From Paenibacillus sp. SY21-1 (lineage in GTDB: Bacteria > Bacillota > Bacilli > Paenibacillales > Paenibacillaceae): a stretch of 64,000 nt of DNA. Positions 51,993-63,500 of this stretch are shown here, piece after piece. The stretch's first letter is position 1. Every line of letters begins with the position of its first letter. The notes below the pieces were generated by a model. The model made no database searches. It was not told the DNA's origin and saw nothing but the letters and a program-made list of their open reading frames with translations. The position numbers were made by a program, and so were the translations under genes. The stretch covers positions 157,547 to 221,546 of the forward strand of contig NZ_STGF01000012.1 in NCBI RefSeq assembly GCF_005222705.1. The letters are read 5' to 3'.

Positions 51993-54257
51993 TCAAAAAT
52001 CCGCGCCGTTACGCGGTTTTTCAGGCTTCATCTGCAGCTTCCGGTAATCTCCGGGCGTTACGCCGACGATGCGCTTGAACACCCTGCCGAATGTAATCGA
52101 ATTGGCGTAGCCGACCTGCAAGGCGATCTGTTGGATCGTCTCCGCCGTATCGGCAAGCAGATGCTCGGCGCGCTCCATTCTCAATTGCACGATGAAATCG
52201 ACAAACTTCATATTAAATTCTTCCTTGAACAAATAGCTTGCATATTTGCCGGAAACATGGAATCGATCGCTCAAATGCTTTAACGAAAGATCAGGATTTT
52301 CAAAGTTCTCCTCAATATAAGCACGCATCTCATTGATCATGGCGCGATGGTTTTTGGTCTCGCTATGGGCGACATAGGTCCGATAAATTTCCGTTAGACG
52401 CTCCATATAGAGCGACTTCAAGCCCTCAAGCGTCGATGCGGACTCGATCGCCGCTCGCCAGCCCTCCGATTCCTCGCCTTCAAAATGAGCGCTCAGCTCC
52501 TCGGACATACAGCCTACCTCGCCCGCAAGCATCTCTAGCGTCGTGTAAATCAGCATTCTAATTTCCGTATCGCTCAGCCGGTTCTCATGCATTTGCTCGA
52601 ACAAGCGCTCCGCATTATCGCGCCACTGGCTGCTGACCAGCCTGAATTCCCGAATCAGCTCCGCGCCGGTCTGAACATATTTGTACCAATTCCGATGCCC
52701 CGACTCAGGCATGTCCTCGCTCATAATGACCGTTTGACTGCCCAGCGACATTTTGTGCTGCAGCGCCTGCAGTGCCGAAGCATAGGATTGTCCGATTTCC
52801 GTCCAGTTTCGTTTCACCGGTCCGACTCCGAACAGCAGCTGCATCCGCAAATGATCCTTGACCCAGTCCCCGCCTTTTTGAATGAATCCGCGTATTTGCT
52901 CCTTGGCCGGCACGTCGTCATCGCTAAAGCCTATAATAATGCCCATTCGGTTCTCCGATACCCATTCGACCAAACCGTACATCCCGTCCGCCTGAGCAAG
53001 CTCCTGCATGACATTCATGAGAGCAAACTTCAACGCATGCTGGTCTCCCGACGAAAAATCGCTGCGGAAATCGCCATAATGGCTAATCTCTGCAACGATA
53101 AACGACATTTTGGCAAAGCTTACGCCATCAGGCACCAGGCCAAGCTTCCACAACCGTCCTTCGACCTTGTCGAGGCGTTCGCCGTGTACAATGTCATGGA
53201 ACAGCTGCCTGCGGTTGACGAGCAAATTCTCATGCCGCTGCTTGTCGTAATCCTCCGTTTTCTGAATCAGGTTCTCCAGCGTATGGTCGATAAGCGTCAG
53301 CTCGTCCACTTTCTTGCCAAACTCGTTGTTGCGGAGCGAGATTGACTCCACCCGGTTCATCATATGCCGGATCGGCTTGTAGTTCTTTCGCGTAATATAA
53401 AGAATATAGAGGGCGCCAAGGGCTACGATCAGTACAACGGCCGCGATCCACACGTACGAAATGACCGAAACCCACATGAACAGCCGCTCCCGTGCAACGC
53501 CGCTTTCAAAGGTCCATCCCAACAAGTCCATTTCAATCCGATTCAGCACCCGTGTATCCAGCTCTTCATGATTTTCCTTATGAAGCCCCTCGGTGGAGAA
53601 AAGCAATTCGCCCGAACGGTCGCTTACAATTAAAAAAGACAGCTCATTGTTGTTCATCGACCTCAGCATTTGCTCGACGGCATGCATATTTACGTTGATT
53701 ACTACAAGCCCTTCCGTTCCGAACGGCAAGGGCTCGCGCTTGTACATGGAAATAATACGCTGCTCCTTATCGACCATAAATTCCCGATAGGTACGTATCG
53801 TTGACCAACCGTCATATTCAAGGTTAGCTAATGCATACTGAATAAATGCCTTATCGCCGAATGATTCCAAGCTTACCAAACCGCTGCGGCTCAACACCTT
53901 TTGGTCCTCGATGCGATATACGTACATGGAATCAATCAGGCTGTCGCTTGCGACAATTCCGCGCATGCTATCCACGACATCGAAGACAATCTGACTGTTA
54001 TCGCTCTTCCCGACGTCAAGAAATTGACGGTATCGGGAGTTGTTTTGAATCTCCTCCAGCAGCTCCATCTCGATCGATTTAAGCGAACGAGTCAGTCGGT
54101 CCACTGTATAGTCGGTCGTAATCCGATCCGCTTTAACCGTTTCTTTATGGGAAACATCATTAAGCATGATGAATGAAATAAAAATGAGTATGGTGACCGT
54201 AAACAAAAAGATGGGGAAATAGGAGAAAAGCATGCGGCGATACCAATTATTTTTCAA
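51993..54257 (-). CDS. Membrane-anchored AraC-family regulator, 754 aa
   Basis: This is a one-component transmembrane regulator. TM1 (LFSYFPIFLFTVTILIFISF) is near residue 15, an extracellular Cache-like sensor spans about 35-260, TM2 (YVWIAAVVLIVALGALYILY) is near 270-290, a cytoplasmic linker follows, and the C-terminal AraC double HTH (LKHLSDRFHVSGKYASYLF; IQQIALQVGYANSITFGRVF) is at about 645-745. Such proteins sit next to Lpl-type importers and activate them on sensing an outside glycan. The start is TTG at 54257 with AAGGGGGT upstream. A palindrome at 54296 in its promoter suggests additional LacI-type control. Confidence 0.93.
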   Translation of the reverse strand: MKNNWYRRMLFSYFPIFLFTVTILIFISFIMLNDVSHKETVKADRITTDYTVDRLTRSLKSIEMELLEEIQNNSRYRQFLDVGKSDNSQIVFDVVDSMRGIVASDSLIDSMYVYRIEDQKVLSRSGLVSLESFGDKAFIQYALANLEYDGWSTIRTYREFMVDKEQRIISMYKREPLPFGTEGLVVINVNMHAVEQMLRSMNNNELSFLIVSDRSGELLFSTEGLHKENHEELDTRVLNRIEMDLLGWTFESGVARERLFMWVSVISYVWIAAVVLIVALGALYILYITRKNYKPIRHMMNRVESISLRNNEFGKKVDELTLIDHTLENLIQKTEDYDKQRHENLLVNRRQLFHDIVHGERLDKVEGRLWKLGLVPDGVSFAKMSFIVAEISHYGDFRSDFSSGDQHALKFALMNVMQELAQADGMYGLVEWVSENRMGIIIGFSDDDVPAKEQIRGFIQKGGDWVKDHLRMQLLFGVGPVKRNWTEIGQSYASALQALQHKMSLGSQTVIMSEDMPESGHRNWYKYVQTGAELIREFRLVSSQWRDNAERLFEQMHENRLSDTEIRMLIYTTLEMLAGEVGCMSEELSAHFEGEESEGWRAAIESASTLEGLKSLYMERLTEIYRTYVAHSETKNHRAMINEMRAYIEENFENPDLSLKHLSDRFHVSGKYASYLFKEEFNMKFVDFIVQLRMERAEHLLADTAETIQQIALQVGYANSITFGRVFKRIVGVTPGDYRKLQMKPEKPRNGADF

Positions 54258-54295
54258 CGTTGTACCCCCTTATGTGAAAACGCTTCCCAATATTA

Positions 54296-54313
54296 GGGTA
54301 AGCGCTTAACCTC
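54296..54313. promoter_or_regulatory. LacI-type operator upstream of the glycan regulator
   Basis: AGGGTAAGCGCTTAACCT matches the iol operator at 42728 in 17 of 18 bases. It lies 39 bp upstream of the AraC-type gene and also upstream of the divergent stalk-domain gene, so it could control either or both. Confidence 0.55.
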
Positions 54314-54451
54314 CTTTCTATTCTAGCGGATATTTTGCACCGTTTCAATGCCTAATATTCCTTCTTGTGGCAAAAAGACGAGCGCTCGCAACAAAACCGG
54401 ATAACGCTGCGTTTAGTACGTATCCCACAAGCAAAGGAAGGAACGATACCC

Positions 54452-55573
54452 ATGAAGCTTATCGCCAAAACATTAGCATATACGGGAATAGCCGCAACGC
54501 TGGGGCTTTCCTCCATTATTCATTCCCTCCCTGCGGAAGCGGCGGACGGCAAGAATGCGGTCACATTCCAAATCAATTCCACTGCCTACTCCGACGAGTC
54601 GGGCAACCATAAGCTTGCGGCGGCTCCCTATCTGTTGAACCGTACGACGATGGTGCCTGTCAGAGCGTTGGCGGAATCGATGGGGGCAACCGTCGCTTGG
54701 GACGGCACGCAAGGTGCGGTCACGGTGACTGGCGCGGCATTCGGGACGCTGACCCTTTCCGTCAACAGCTCTACCATTCTGAGCAACAAAGGATACAAGC
54801 AGGCGCTGCCTGAAAAAATAACGAACAAAGGCGGCACCATTTTCGTACCCGCCCGAGGAATTTCGACGGCTATGAAAGCAAGCGTCGCCTGGCATAACCC
54901 TACGCAATCGCTGACGATTACAGGCGATGCCCAGGCAGAAGAGGGAGCAGCCTACCATTATGATTTCGAGCAGGATTTGCAAGGGTGGACGGGTCATTTT
55001 GCAGATTTGCCTGTCGGGTACGAGGAAAGTATTTACGAGCTTGAATTTGCAAGAGGCATCGTGCCTGGGGATGCGGGGAGCGCGCCTAATTACGCGCTTA
55101 AGCTGAAAGGCATGAACCGCAGCGACGATTTATTTATGTTCATTCAACGAAAAATAGAAGGACTGCTGCCGAATACAACCTATGAAGCAAAGCTCAGCTT
55201 CGATATGTTTACGGAAGAATCGGGGCAGATGATAGGCATCGGGGGCTCGCCGGGCGAATCCGTTGTCATCAAGGCCGGCGTTGTCGGCAAGGAGCCGATT
55301 GTGGAGCAGGTCAAAGAAGGAGAAGACTCCTACTATCGCCTCAACCTCGATAAAGGCAACCAGCTGACCGAGGGCAAGGACGCCAAAATCGTCGGCAACA
55401 TCGTCAAGCCCGACAGCGATAAAGAAGGCTTTCAGCGCGTTCCTCTCACCTATTCCGTAAAAGCGACAACGAACGCGAACGGCGAGCTGTTTGTGCTCAT
55501 TGGCAGCGACTCGGGGTATGAAGGCTTGACCACCTTGTATTTTGACCATATCTCCTTGCAGCTCTCCCACTAA
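54452..55573 (+). CDS. Secreted copper-amine-oxidase N-terminal (stalk) domain protein, 373 aa
   Basis: A Sec signal peptide (MKLIAKTLAYTGIAATLGLS..., likely cleaved after AEA near residue 32) is followed by a copper amine oxidase N1/stalk domain at about 40-160 (LLNRTTMVPVRALAESMGAT; GTIFVPARGISTAMKASVAW). The last ~210 residues resemble a beta-sandwich carbohydrate-binding module (YHYDFEQDLQGWTGHFADLP; LYFDHISLQL). It is probably a cell-wall-associated glycan-binding or surface protein. GGAAGGAA precedes the ATG at 54452; the frame back to 54365 is unsupported. It is divergent from the glycan regulator. Confidence 0.88.
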   Translation: MKLIAKTLAYTGIAATLGLSSIIHSLPAEAADGKNAVTFQINSTAYSDESGNHKLAAAPYLLNRTTMVPVRALAESMGATVAWDGTQGAVTVTGAAFGTLTLSVNSSTILSNKGYKQALPEKITNKGGTIFVPARGISTAMKASVAWHNPTQSLTITGDAQAEEGAAYHYDFEQDLQGWTGHFADLPVGYEESIYELEFARGIVPGDAGSAPNYALKLKGMNRSDDLFMFIQRKIEGLLPNTTYEAKLSFDMFTEESGQMIGIGGSPGESVVIKAGVVGKEPIVEQVKEGEDSYYRLNLDKGNQLTEGKDAKIVGNIVKPDSDKEGFQRVPLTYSVKATTNANGELFVLIGSDSGYEGLTTLYFDHISLQLSH

Positions 55574-55595
55574 TCGGCATATGCCGCAGCACTAA

Positions 55596-55645
55596 GCCTT
55601 CAAGAGAAGCCCTCGCACCTGTGACAGGACTTATCTCTTGAAGGC
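55596..55645. terminator. Inverted repeat between convergent genes
   Basis: GCCTTCAAGAGA (55596-55607) and TCTCTTGAAGGC (55634-55645) are perfectly complementary over 12 bp. The right arm is the last codons of pxpC. There is no T-run, but the position between convergent genes suggests a shared terminator. Confidence 0.45.
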
Positions 55646-56611
55646 ATCTCCGCTCAGCAGCCGGTTGGCCAGCCGAAACCGTTTCATCAGCTGTTCCCGC
55701 TGCCTCCACAACGCCTGCGCCTCCTTCACTCCGATTGCGCAAAAGCTGATCGTATCCCCAGGCTTCTTCTGTGCCGCATAGGACAGATCGACGCTGGCCG
55801 CCACGCCAATTTTCGGATACCCTCCTGTCACCTGACAGTCTGCCATCAATATAATCGGCTGTCCGTCAGGAGGAACCTGAATGGCTCCAGGGACGATGAA
55901 ATCGGACAGCATCTCCCCTTTTTCCCGCCGCTCAAGCGGCCGCCCCATTAACCGATAGCCCATTCGATCGGATTGCGGCGTTACCTTGAAGACGCTTGAA
56001 GCCAGCATGTCCACCGCCTCTCCGAGGAAATATTCAGCCTGCGGACCGGGGATAAAACGAATCGGACGCGAGACGGCGTAATCCGGTATGTAGCGCGGGG
56101 GTATCCGGCGCCGAACGATGCCTCTCCCCAGCTTATGCGCCCGCCCGATCGGGAGCCTGTCTCCTGCGCGCAAGGCGCGGCCTTCCATGCCTCCGTATCC
56201 TCCGCGAATAAAAGTCGAGCGGCTGCCCATCACGATAGGCACATCAATTCCGCCTTGAACAGCCAGATAAGCCCGGCAGCCGCTAAGGCAGCCTCCAATG
56301 CTCAGCCTGCTGCCCGCCTCCACTAGAAAAGAGGTCCATGGTTCATGCCGTATGCCATCTATTTCAATAGAAGCAAGAGCTCCTGTCACAGCGACTACGG
56401 CGTCCGATGGGAATAATAGCTCGGGTCCGCTTAATGTTATTTCCAGGCCGGCAGCCTGCTCGTCGTTGCTTACAAGCACATTTGCCAGCCGCAGAGCAAG
56501 GCTGTCCATCGCTCCGGATGGAGAAACGCCAAGCGGCGCTTGCGCTCCTCGCCCGAGATCTTGGACGGTGGTCAATAGTCCGGGCCTCGTTACCTCGATA
56601 TATGCTGCCAT
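55631..56611 (-). CDS. pxpC: 5-oxoprolinase subunit PxpC (KipA-like), 326 aa
   Basis: It has a biotin-dependent-carboxyltransferase-like fold and is one part of the PxpABC ATP-dependent 5-oxoproline hydrolase. Visible motifs are VTRPGLLTTVQDLGRGAQAP, LGVSPSGAMDSLALRLANVL, GCRAYLAVQGGIDVP, MGSRSTFIRGGYGGMEGRAL and VTGGYPKIGVAASVDL. Its start overlaps the end of pxpB by 22 bases, so translation is coupled. pxpA is not adjacent in this window. Confidence 0.92.
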   Translation of the reverse strand: MAAYIEVTRPGLLTTVQDLGRGAQAPLGVSPSGAMDSLALRLANVLVSNDEQAAGLEITLSGPELLFPSDAVVAVTGALASIEIDGIRHEPWTSFLVEAGSRLSIGGCLSGCRAYLAVQGGIDVPIVMGSRSTFIRGGYGGMEGRALRAGDRLPIGRAHKLGRGIVRRRIPPRYIPDYAVSRPIRFIPGPQAEYFLGEAVDMLASSVFKVTPQSDRMGYRLMGRPLERREKGEMLSDFIVPGAIQVPPDGQPIILMADCQVTGGYPKIGVAASVDLSYAAQKKPGDTISFCAIGVKEAQALWRQREQLMKRFRLANRLLSGDAFKR

Positions 56612-57312
56612 CGTTCATCCCACTCCTTCTGCCGGTCTTCATCCCAGCTCTGCGCCGCTTCTTCACCGATCGACACAAAATGCGCTGAATCACCGGCAGC
56701 GAGCAGCCCCGGCGGATCGCGGTAAGGATCAAAAAGAAGCATAGGCGTCCAGCCGAGCAAATGCCAGCCCCCCGGAGAATCTATTGTGTATACCGTAGCC
56801 AAGCGGTCCGCAATGGCGACCGTCCCGCGCGGAACATGCACGCGCGGACTGCTGCGCCTGGGAAGCGCCAGCCTGCTGTCAATCTCTCCGCAATAGGGAA
56901 GGCCGGCAATAAATCCAACCATGTGCACATGGTAGCTCCGCCCGGTCAAGAGCTCGACGGCCCGCTCGGGAGATAACCGCGATGCGGCGGCAACGTCCTC
57001 CAGATCCGGTCCACGCTCTCCTCCAAAGGCTACCGGGATATGAATAAGACGTCCATGGCTTTCGCCTGTACGATCAATAAGCGGCTCCAGTAGGCGTAAG
57101 CGCTCCACAAGCTCCTCGTATAGCAGAATCGCCGGGTCATATTTCAGCGCAAGCGTATGGAAGGTCACGATGGTCTGCAGCACACCGGGCACGCAATGCT
57201 TTCGGATCAAGTCCGCAAAAGCGTGAATGTGCCGGTTCGCCTCCACCGAAATAACGGGTTCAAATTGAATGCTAAGCGTATGGTCCCCTAACGGAGCATA
57301 GGAGATTGGCAT
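56590..57312 (-). CDS. pxpB: 5-oxoprolinase subunit PxpB (KipI-like), 240 aa
   Basis: PxpB/KipI partners PxpC in ATP-dependent 5-oxoproline hydrolysis; in Bacillus subtilis the homologue KipI also inhibits the sporulation kinase KinA. Motifs include YAPLGDHTLSIQFEPVISVE, VHMVGFIAGLPYCGEIDSRL, RVHVPRGTVAIADRLATVYT and DSPGGWHLLGWTPMLLFDPY. The ATG at 57312 follows GAGGTG by six bases; the frame to 57339 lacks a site. Confidence 0.92.
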   Translation of the reverse strand: MPISYAPLGDHTLSIQFEPVISVEANRHIHAFADLIRKHCVPGVLQTIVTFHTLALKYDPAILLYEELVERLRLLEPLIDRTGESHGRLIHIPVAFGGERGPDLEDVAAASRLSPERAVELLTGRSYHVHMVGFIAGLPYCGEIDSRLALPRRSSPRVHVPRGTVAIADRLATVYTIDSPGGWHLLGWTPMLLFDPYRDPPGLLAAGDSAHFVSIGEEAAQSWDEDRQKEWDERWQHISR

Positions 57313-57513
57313 TTGGATCACCTCACTTTTTACAGCCATTTCATTTTTATTTTACTGCAATTTTACCGTGCTTTGATAGGGTAGCGATAGACTTGTCGAT
57401 TCATGGCGAAAAACATGGATTTATGCGCTGCTGTTAAGCCGTGCAGCAAGGCTTAAAAGGACAGGTTGCGGAAGACAACAAAATTGAGGCAGAGGTGAAG
57501 GAGAGAGGTTGGA

Positions 57514-60500
57514 ATGCACTCGGAAAGGCTCTACCGATTAAAAAGATGGGTATGCGGATGGCTTGTCGTCTCTTTGCTTGTATCGCTCTATCCGGCTAAT
57601 GTCAGCGCGAGCTCTGCAGCCGTGCAGGAAGCCGGGCTTGCTGTGGCCCTGGCAGAGGCGCTTGGAGAAAATGAACCCGTCCCGACCGCAGCAGCTGCGA
57701 CGGGAACAGCCCTGCCTGTCGACATCAAGGGCACATGGGCGCAAAAGCAAATTGAAAGCTGGATCGACAAGGGCTTTGTCTCCGGTTTCCCGGACGGCAC
57801 GTTCAAGCCTGGCAGCAAGGTAAGCCGCGCAGAGCTGGCAGCCATTATCAACCGCGCATTCGGCTTCACCGAGCAAGCGTCGGCATCCTTTAAGGACGTA
57901 CCGGCGGCGAAGTGGTACGCAGCGGATGTAGCGCGGGCCCAAGCGGCAGGCTACATGAAGGGCGGCGGAGATGGAACGTTCCGTCCCGATGCAAGCGTCA
58001 CCCGCCAGGAGGCGGCGGTTGTGCTGGCCAAGCTGCTGAAGCTGGACACAAGCAGCTCCGCAGAGGCGGGAAAATTCGCGGACTCGGGCAGCATAGCCGC
58101 CTGGAGTCTTGGCTCCATTAGCGCAAGCGTTAGTGCCGGCTTGGTTAAAGGCTACACAGACAATACCTTTAAACCAGCGCAGGCGCTTACCCGCGCCGAG
58201 ACGGTAGTGCTGCTGGACCGCGCCCACAAGCAGGCCAACGGCGGCACGGATACAGCCAACCTGCCCGCTTCGCTGGACAAGGCTGGTACATATGGGCCTG
58301 AGCACGGTACAGCGACGCATGCCGGCGATCTGACCATCGACGCCGCTGACGTGACGCTGCGCAATGTGGTCATAACGGGCAACCTTGTGCTGGGCGAAGC
58401 AATCGGAGAAGGCGATGCAACGCTTGACCGCGTCACTGTTCTTGGTACGACCACCGTCAAGGGAGGCGGGGAGAACAGCGTTCATCTTCTGGATTCAAAG
58501 CTGACGAGAGTTGTCATTACCAAGGTTGACGGGCAGGTGCGCGTCATTGTCGAAGGCTCGACCGCTGTCGACCAGGTGACCGTATCCTCCGGCGCTACGC
58601 TACAGGTAGCTGGAGGCAGCGGCGCAAGCTTCGGTACAGTCGAAGTATCCACCACGGGAGAGGTCACGCTGAACGGCAACTTTCCGAATGTGGTGCTGGT
58701 GGCCCCTGCGGACCTCAAAGTAACCGGCGGCAGTCTGGACAATCTGACGTTGACCGATTTGGCCGCGGGAGCCAAGGTGGAAGTAGCAGGGGACTCCAAG
58801 GTATCGAACCTGAACGCCGGCTCCGCAGCCACAATCAGCGGGACAGGGCAAATCGTAAATGCGACCGTTACGGCGGCGGGCGTTTCCATTGCACAGACAC
58901 CGGACAAGGTCGCCATATTGCAGGGCGTAACCGCCGAAGTCGGGGGCAAAAGCGTGCAAGGCGGCACGGCAACGCCGGCTCCAGGCACTTCCAATCCCGG
59001 ACCAACCGTTACGAGCGTTTCGGTATCGGTATCCAGCCCTTCCACAGCCGGATTGACGATTTCGCTCGTTCCCGCGCTGCCGGGGCTCACGGAGGACAAT
59101 ATCGTTCTGACAAGCTCGGGCGGAACGCCCGTATTCAATGCGAATCTGCAGACGAGCGATAATGGATCAACCTACCAATACTCGGGTATTTTCCGGGGCG
59201 GCGACACCTATACGCTGTCGGTTGCCAAATCAGGCTACGGCTTCGGAGCAAGCAAATCGGTTGCCATCCCCGATTTGACTGCATTTATTGGCGCCATATT
59301 AACGCCGGACGGCAAGAAGCTCACGCTGCTCTTCACGAAGGAGCTGGCAAGCTTGCCGATAGCGCCAGCGGGCTTCTCCGTCACCTCCGGCGGCGCACCG
59401 GTCAGAATCGTTTCTGCCGAGAAGGTTAGCGCTACTCGCGCCACTCTCACATTGGAGAAGGAAGTGACGGTGGACTCCCTGCAATTGTCTTATACGCCGG
59501 GAACGGTAACCTCAGTCGACAGCAAGCCGCTCATAGCGTTCAAGACGAACGATGTGCTCGATGGCACCTCGCAGGTCGGCGGCGTCAACTACAGCAAGAT
59601 GGAAGAGAAAACCGTGTCGGAAGCGGCGGCGGCGCTTATAGATCGCTTCCCTGAGCTGGGCGACTCTCAAGAAGGCGCGAAGCAGATCGGCGCCTCCTTG
59701 CTGGATGGCGGCTACAGCGGAGTCGAGGTGGCTGGTCTGCTGCATGCCGAATTTCAGATGTATGAGGACGGAATCGCCTTCTTTCTGATCGAACAAGGCT
59801 TTGGCGTCACCAATGTGCTCATTACGCTTCAGGAAGCGGGCATTATGGAACTGAAATCCATCGGCAAAGCAATGCGATCAATTGGCATTAGCGCCAAGGA
59901 TTTGTTCACAGCGATGAAGTTTAGCGGATATGATCTGGAGGCGGCTTATAGCGCCTCTGACTATTATTTTGACACAACCGAAAGATACGGTGCTCTGCGC
60001 GCGGTATTCGGCTTGTCAGAGGAGGAGCTCGCCACCTTCCTCAAGGAGAAGGAGGTATCCTCCCGGGCAGCGGCTGCGGCGCTGATGAGCAGCAAGGCGA
60101 GTACAACCAACTCGATCATAGGGGCTCTTTACAGGGCCAAGTACACGGAAGATCAGATCGCAGAAATATTGAAGGCAGCCGATTTGTTCAATGTCAATGC
60201 CTTCCGCGCGACCACACTGCTGTTTAATGCCGGCTTCGACATGGATGCGGCCGCCAACATTATGAAAAGCTACTACCATGCCAGCGCAGGGGAAATCGCT
60301 TCGGCATTAAAGCAGCAGCAGTTGAGCATAGCCGATATCATCGGAGCCCTCGGCAAGGGCACGCTCGGCTTTACGCAAGCGGAGCGCTGGAACGGCCTTC
60401 GTTCGGCTTTCACAATCAAGGAAATTGTACAGCAGTACCGCACATGGCAATGGAAGGCTTCCGATCTGGTTGGGCAATTGGCAGCTGCCGGCTTCCCTGT

Positions 60501-63500
60501 AGAGGAGGTAGAGGATGCCATTGCGCTTTCCTATGGAGAAACCATCAGCATGTTTCTGGACAAATCGATTCCCGACCTGCTATGGGACAACTTCTCGCTT
60601 GCCGAGGTAGCAGCAGGCATGAGGCGATCCGGCGACAGCTCGCGCAAGGTCGGAGCGCTGCTGGAGTCCAAGGGCTACAAGAAAGTGTTTGAAACTCCTG
60701 CAGGCGAGGACACCGTTGTGGATATGCTGGTGAAGGCGGGCTTCGAGCCAGTCGGAATTACCCAGTATTTGCGTCCGCTCAGCAGCAGAGATCTAATCAC
60801 GATCAGTGAAATGAACAGCGTCATCCTTCAATTGAAGGACGCTGGCTATACGCCGGAGCAATTGGGCGATGTTTCATGGAAAATGGTGGAGCTTTCAACC
60901 GTGCGAGGCCAGGGCAACCGCGGAATCGTTAATTTCATGTTCGAAATGCAGGATCTTACAACAAATGACGGACGAACGCTGACAAAGCTAAGTCCGGCGG
61001 ACATTGTCCGTGTAATCGCCGCCAATGGCGTAACGGTGAAAGAGATGCACACGCACTTGAAGCAGCGCTTTACGAACGCTCAAATCGCAGGAATGCTGAA
61101 GGAGGCGTTCTCCCTCACGCCCGCCGAGCTGATGTATGTCATCGCTAACTCAGACGGCGGTTACTGTACGGGCACATGCCCGATTAATGAGACTACGTCA
61201 ATCATCAAAAGCTTGTACAGCGATTTAACCTTTGACCAGGCGGCCAAGGTGCTGTACGCGTCCGGCATAGCGGCCTACCAGAATCTGAACACGCTGGTTT
61301 CCGGTATTGAGGTGCGCTATGGCGCGAGTTCAAATCTCGTGCCGACGTTCAGAGAGCTTGGCATGAAGCTGAGTCAGATCGTAAGCCTTAATTCGTACAG
61401 AAACCGCTCCGTTTCGTTCTGGAAAAGCAACGGCTATACGGCTGCCGAGGTTTATCTCATTCTGGACGGGCAAGACTCCAGAGCGCGGCTGAGCAATTTG
61501 AAATCGGCAGGCTACAGCCTGCACGAGATTATGCTGGCTGCGCAGCAGCATTTCAACACGCAGGCGCTGGTCATGCAAGCCTTGCAGGAGAATAATCTGT
61601 TCCCTGCCCTGGATGTGGCAAGCGTCGCCGAAGAGGTGTACGGCCAGAGTCCCAAACAGGCGATGGCCTCGCTGATGAAAAACAGCCAGAACAGCTCGGC
61701 CTCGGCTACGACCGGCGTGCTTAGAGACGTTTACCAGGTCAACGATCCGATTGAGGCTGCCGGACTGCTGAAGGATGTCGGATATTCGCGCGATGAAACG
61801 CTGACGGGAATCTTCAATGTGTACAGCTCAGGCAACGCTTTTGTCGCAGGGACCTATACGACGCTCAAGGCGGTCATTGCCCAGCATTATCCTGATGTAT
61901 CCGATGCCATGGGGGTAAGCCTGCGAGTTACAGGCGGGGACAATGCGCTCAAGGGCGCCAATATTCTGAAGACACTCGACTACACGCTCAATCAGATCGT
62001 TGCCGCGCTGAAGGAGCAATACACTCTTGATGGCGGGGCTGCGCTCAATTTGCTGATCGGGCAAGGCTTCGGCAAGCCAATCGACATTCTGAACACTGTA
62101 TCGGCCGTCTACAATGTGGAAGCCCTCTCCTTCGTTGCCGCACAAGAAAAGGCTAAAGGCAAGGATGCCTATATGACACGATCCTTATTCAAAAGCCAAT
62201 ATGGCTACACGGATGAGATCGTCATTGCGCAGGCGCTCTCGCAGGGCGGCTACTCGAAGGAGCAAGTGCTGGCCGCGATGTTCAATCAGACCGGCGATCG
62301 GCATCAGCTTGTGCCGGAGGTAATGAAGCAGGTTTACGGCGAAACCGACTTTGCGGCGATCACCACCGCGCTTCGCAATCTCGGCGAAACGACCTATAGC
62401 ATTTACGAGGGGCTGCGAAGCGTCTTCCCGAATGCAAGCCGCGGCGATATCATTACGGGTCTCCATCAAGGCGGACTCGACGGCTACCATATTTATCGAA
62501 CCGTCATTAGACATGCAAGCAAGGATGCCAAGGATGCATCGACAATCGGCATATTGCGCAGCATTCTTGGTATTGATGCCAAGGACACAATGGACATTCT
62601 GCAATTCTGGGGCTACTCGCTGAAGGACAGATTTCTGGAAGCGCGAAACCTGGGCTATTCCTTCGATGAGCTGGGAGAAGCATTGGCCAAAAGCGGCGAG
62701 ACTCCGCTCCAGATAGCCCGAATGCTTGGGCAGCTGCAGCAATACGGCATGGTCGAGGTTGGGCGAATCATCTACCAAATGAGCCCCAGCTATGAGATGC
62801 TTGCGCTGTACCTGTACGCAGCCGGCTGGTTTGATCCCGCACAGCTTGCAAACGCCCTATTGGCCGTAGGCTGCGATCCGGAAGATATTGTTACCGTCAT
62901 TAAGCTGATGGTAACCGAGCATTTGATTGACATGGTTATGCTCGAGGTGGTTATAGTTCCCATCCCACAATGGACCTCAACCTATATGGGCTCGCGTCTT
63001 TCCGTAACCGATATGTCTCTGGACGATATGGCTAGAAGCTTTATTAAATCCTATGAGAAAGGCATATATAATCGCACCGATCTTTACTGGGGCATGCGAG
63101 CGGTTCGACATATTGCGCTTGATTTCATGAAGGATGACCTTCCGTCAGACGCCTGGAATTTCTTGTTTGGGCGCAGCGACGGCATACCGTTCATGGTTCT
63201 GAAGGAAGCCGGCCTAGGCTCGCACGCAGCCGCACATATCATGAGGGATCTGGGCATTCAATGGCAGCCCGCCATTATGTTCCTCGTGCAGGCAGGCTAC
63301 AGCTCGGGCGATATCGCCTCGGCGCTCTATGACCGCTATTTCTATGACATACTGGAAACAGCCGTCGATATTATATCTACTATTGCGCAAGTCAACGGCA
63401 GCTTTAGCGCAATCAAGACATTTATCAAGTACGCCTCCATAATTGCTTACAACATCGCTATGAAAAACTATCATAGCGATCTGGGCGGCAATCCGGATGA

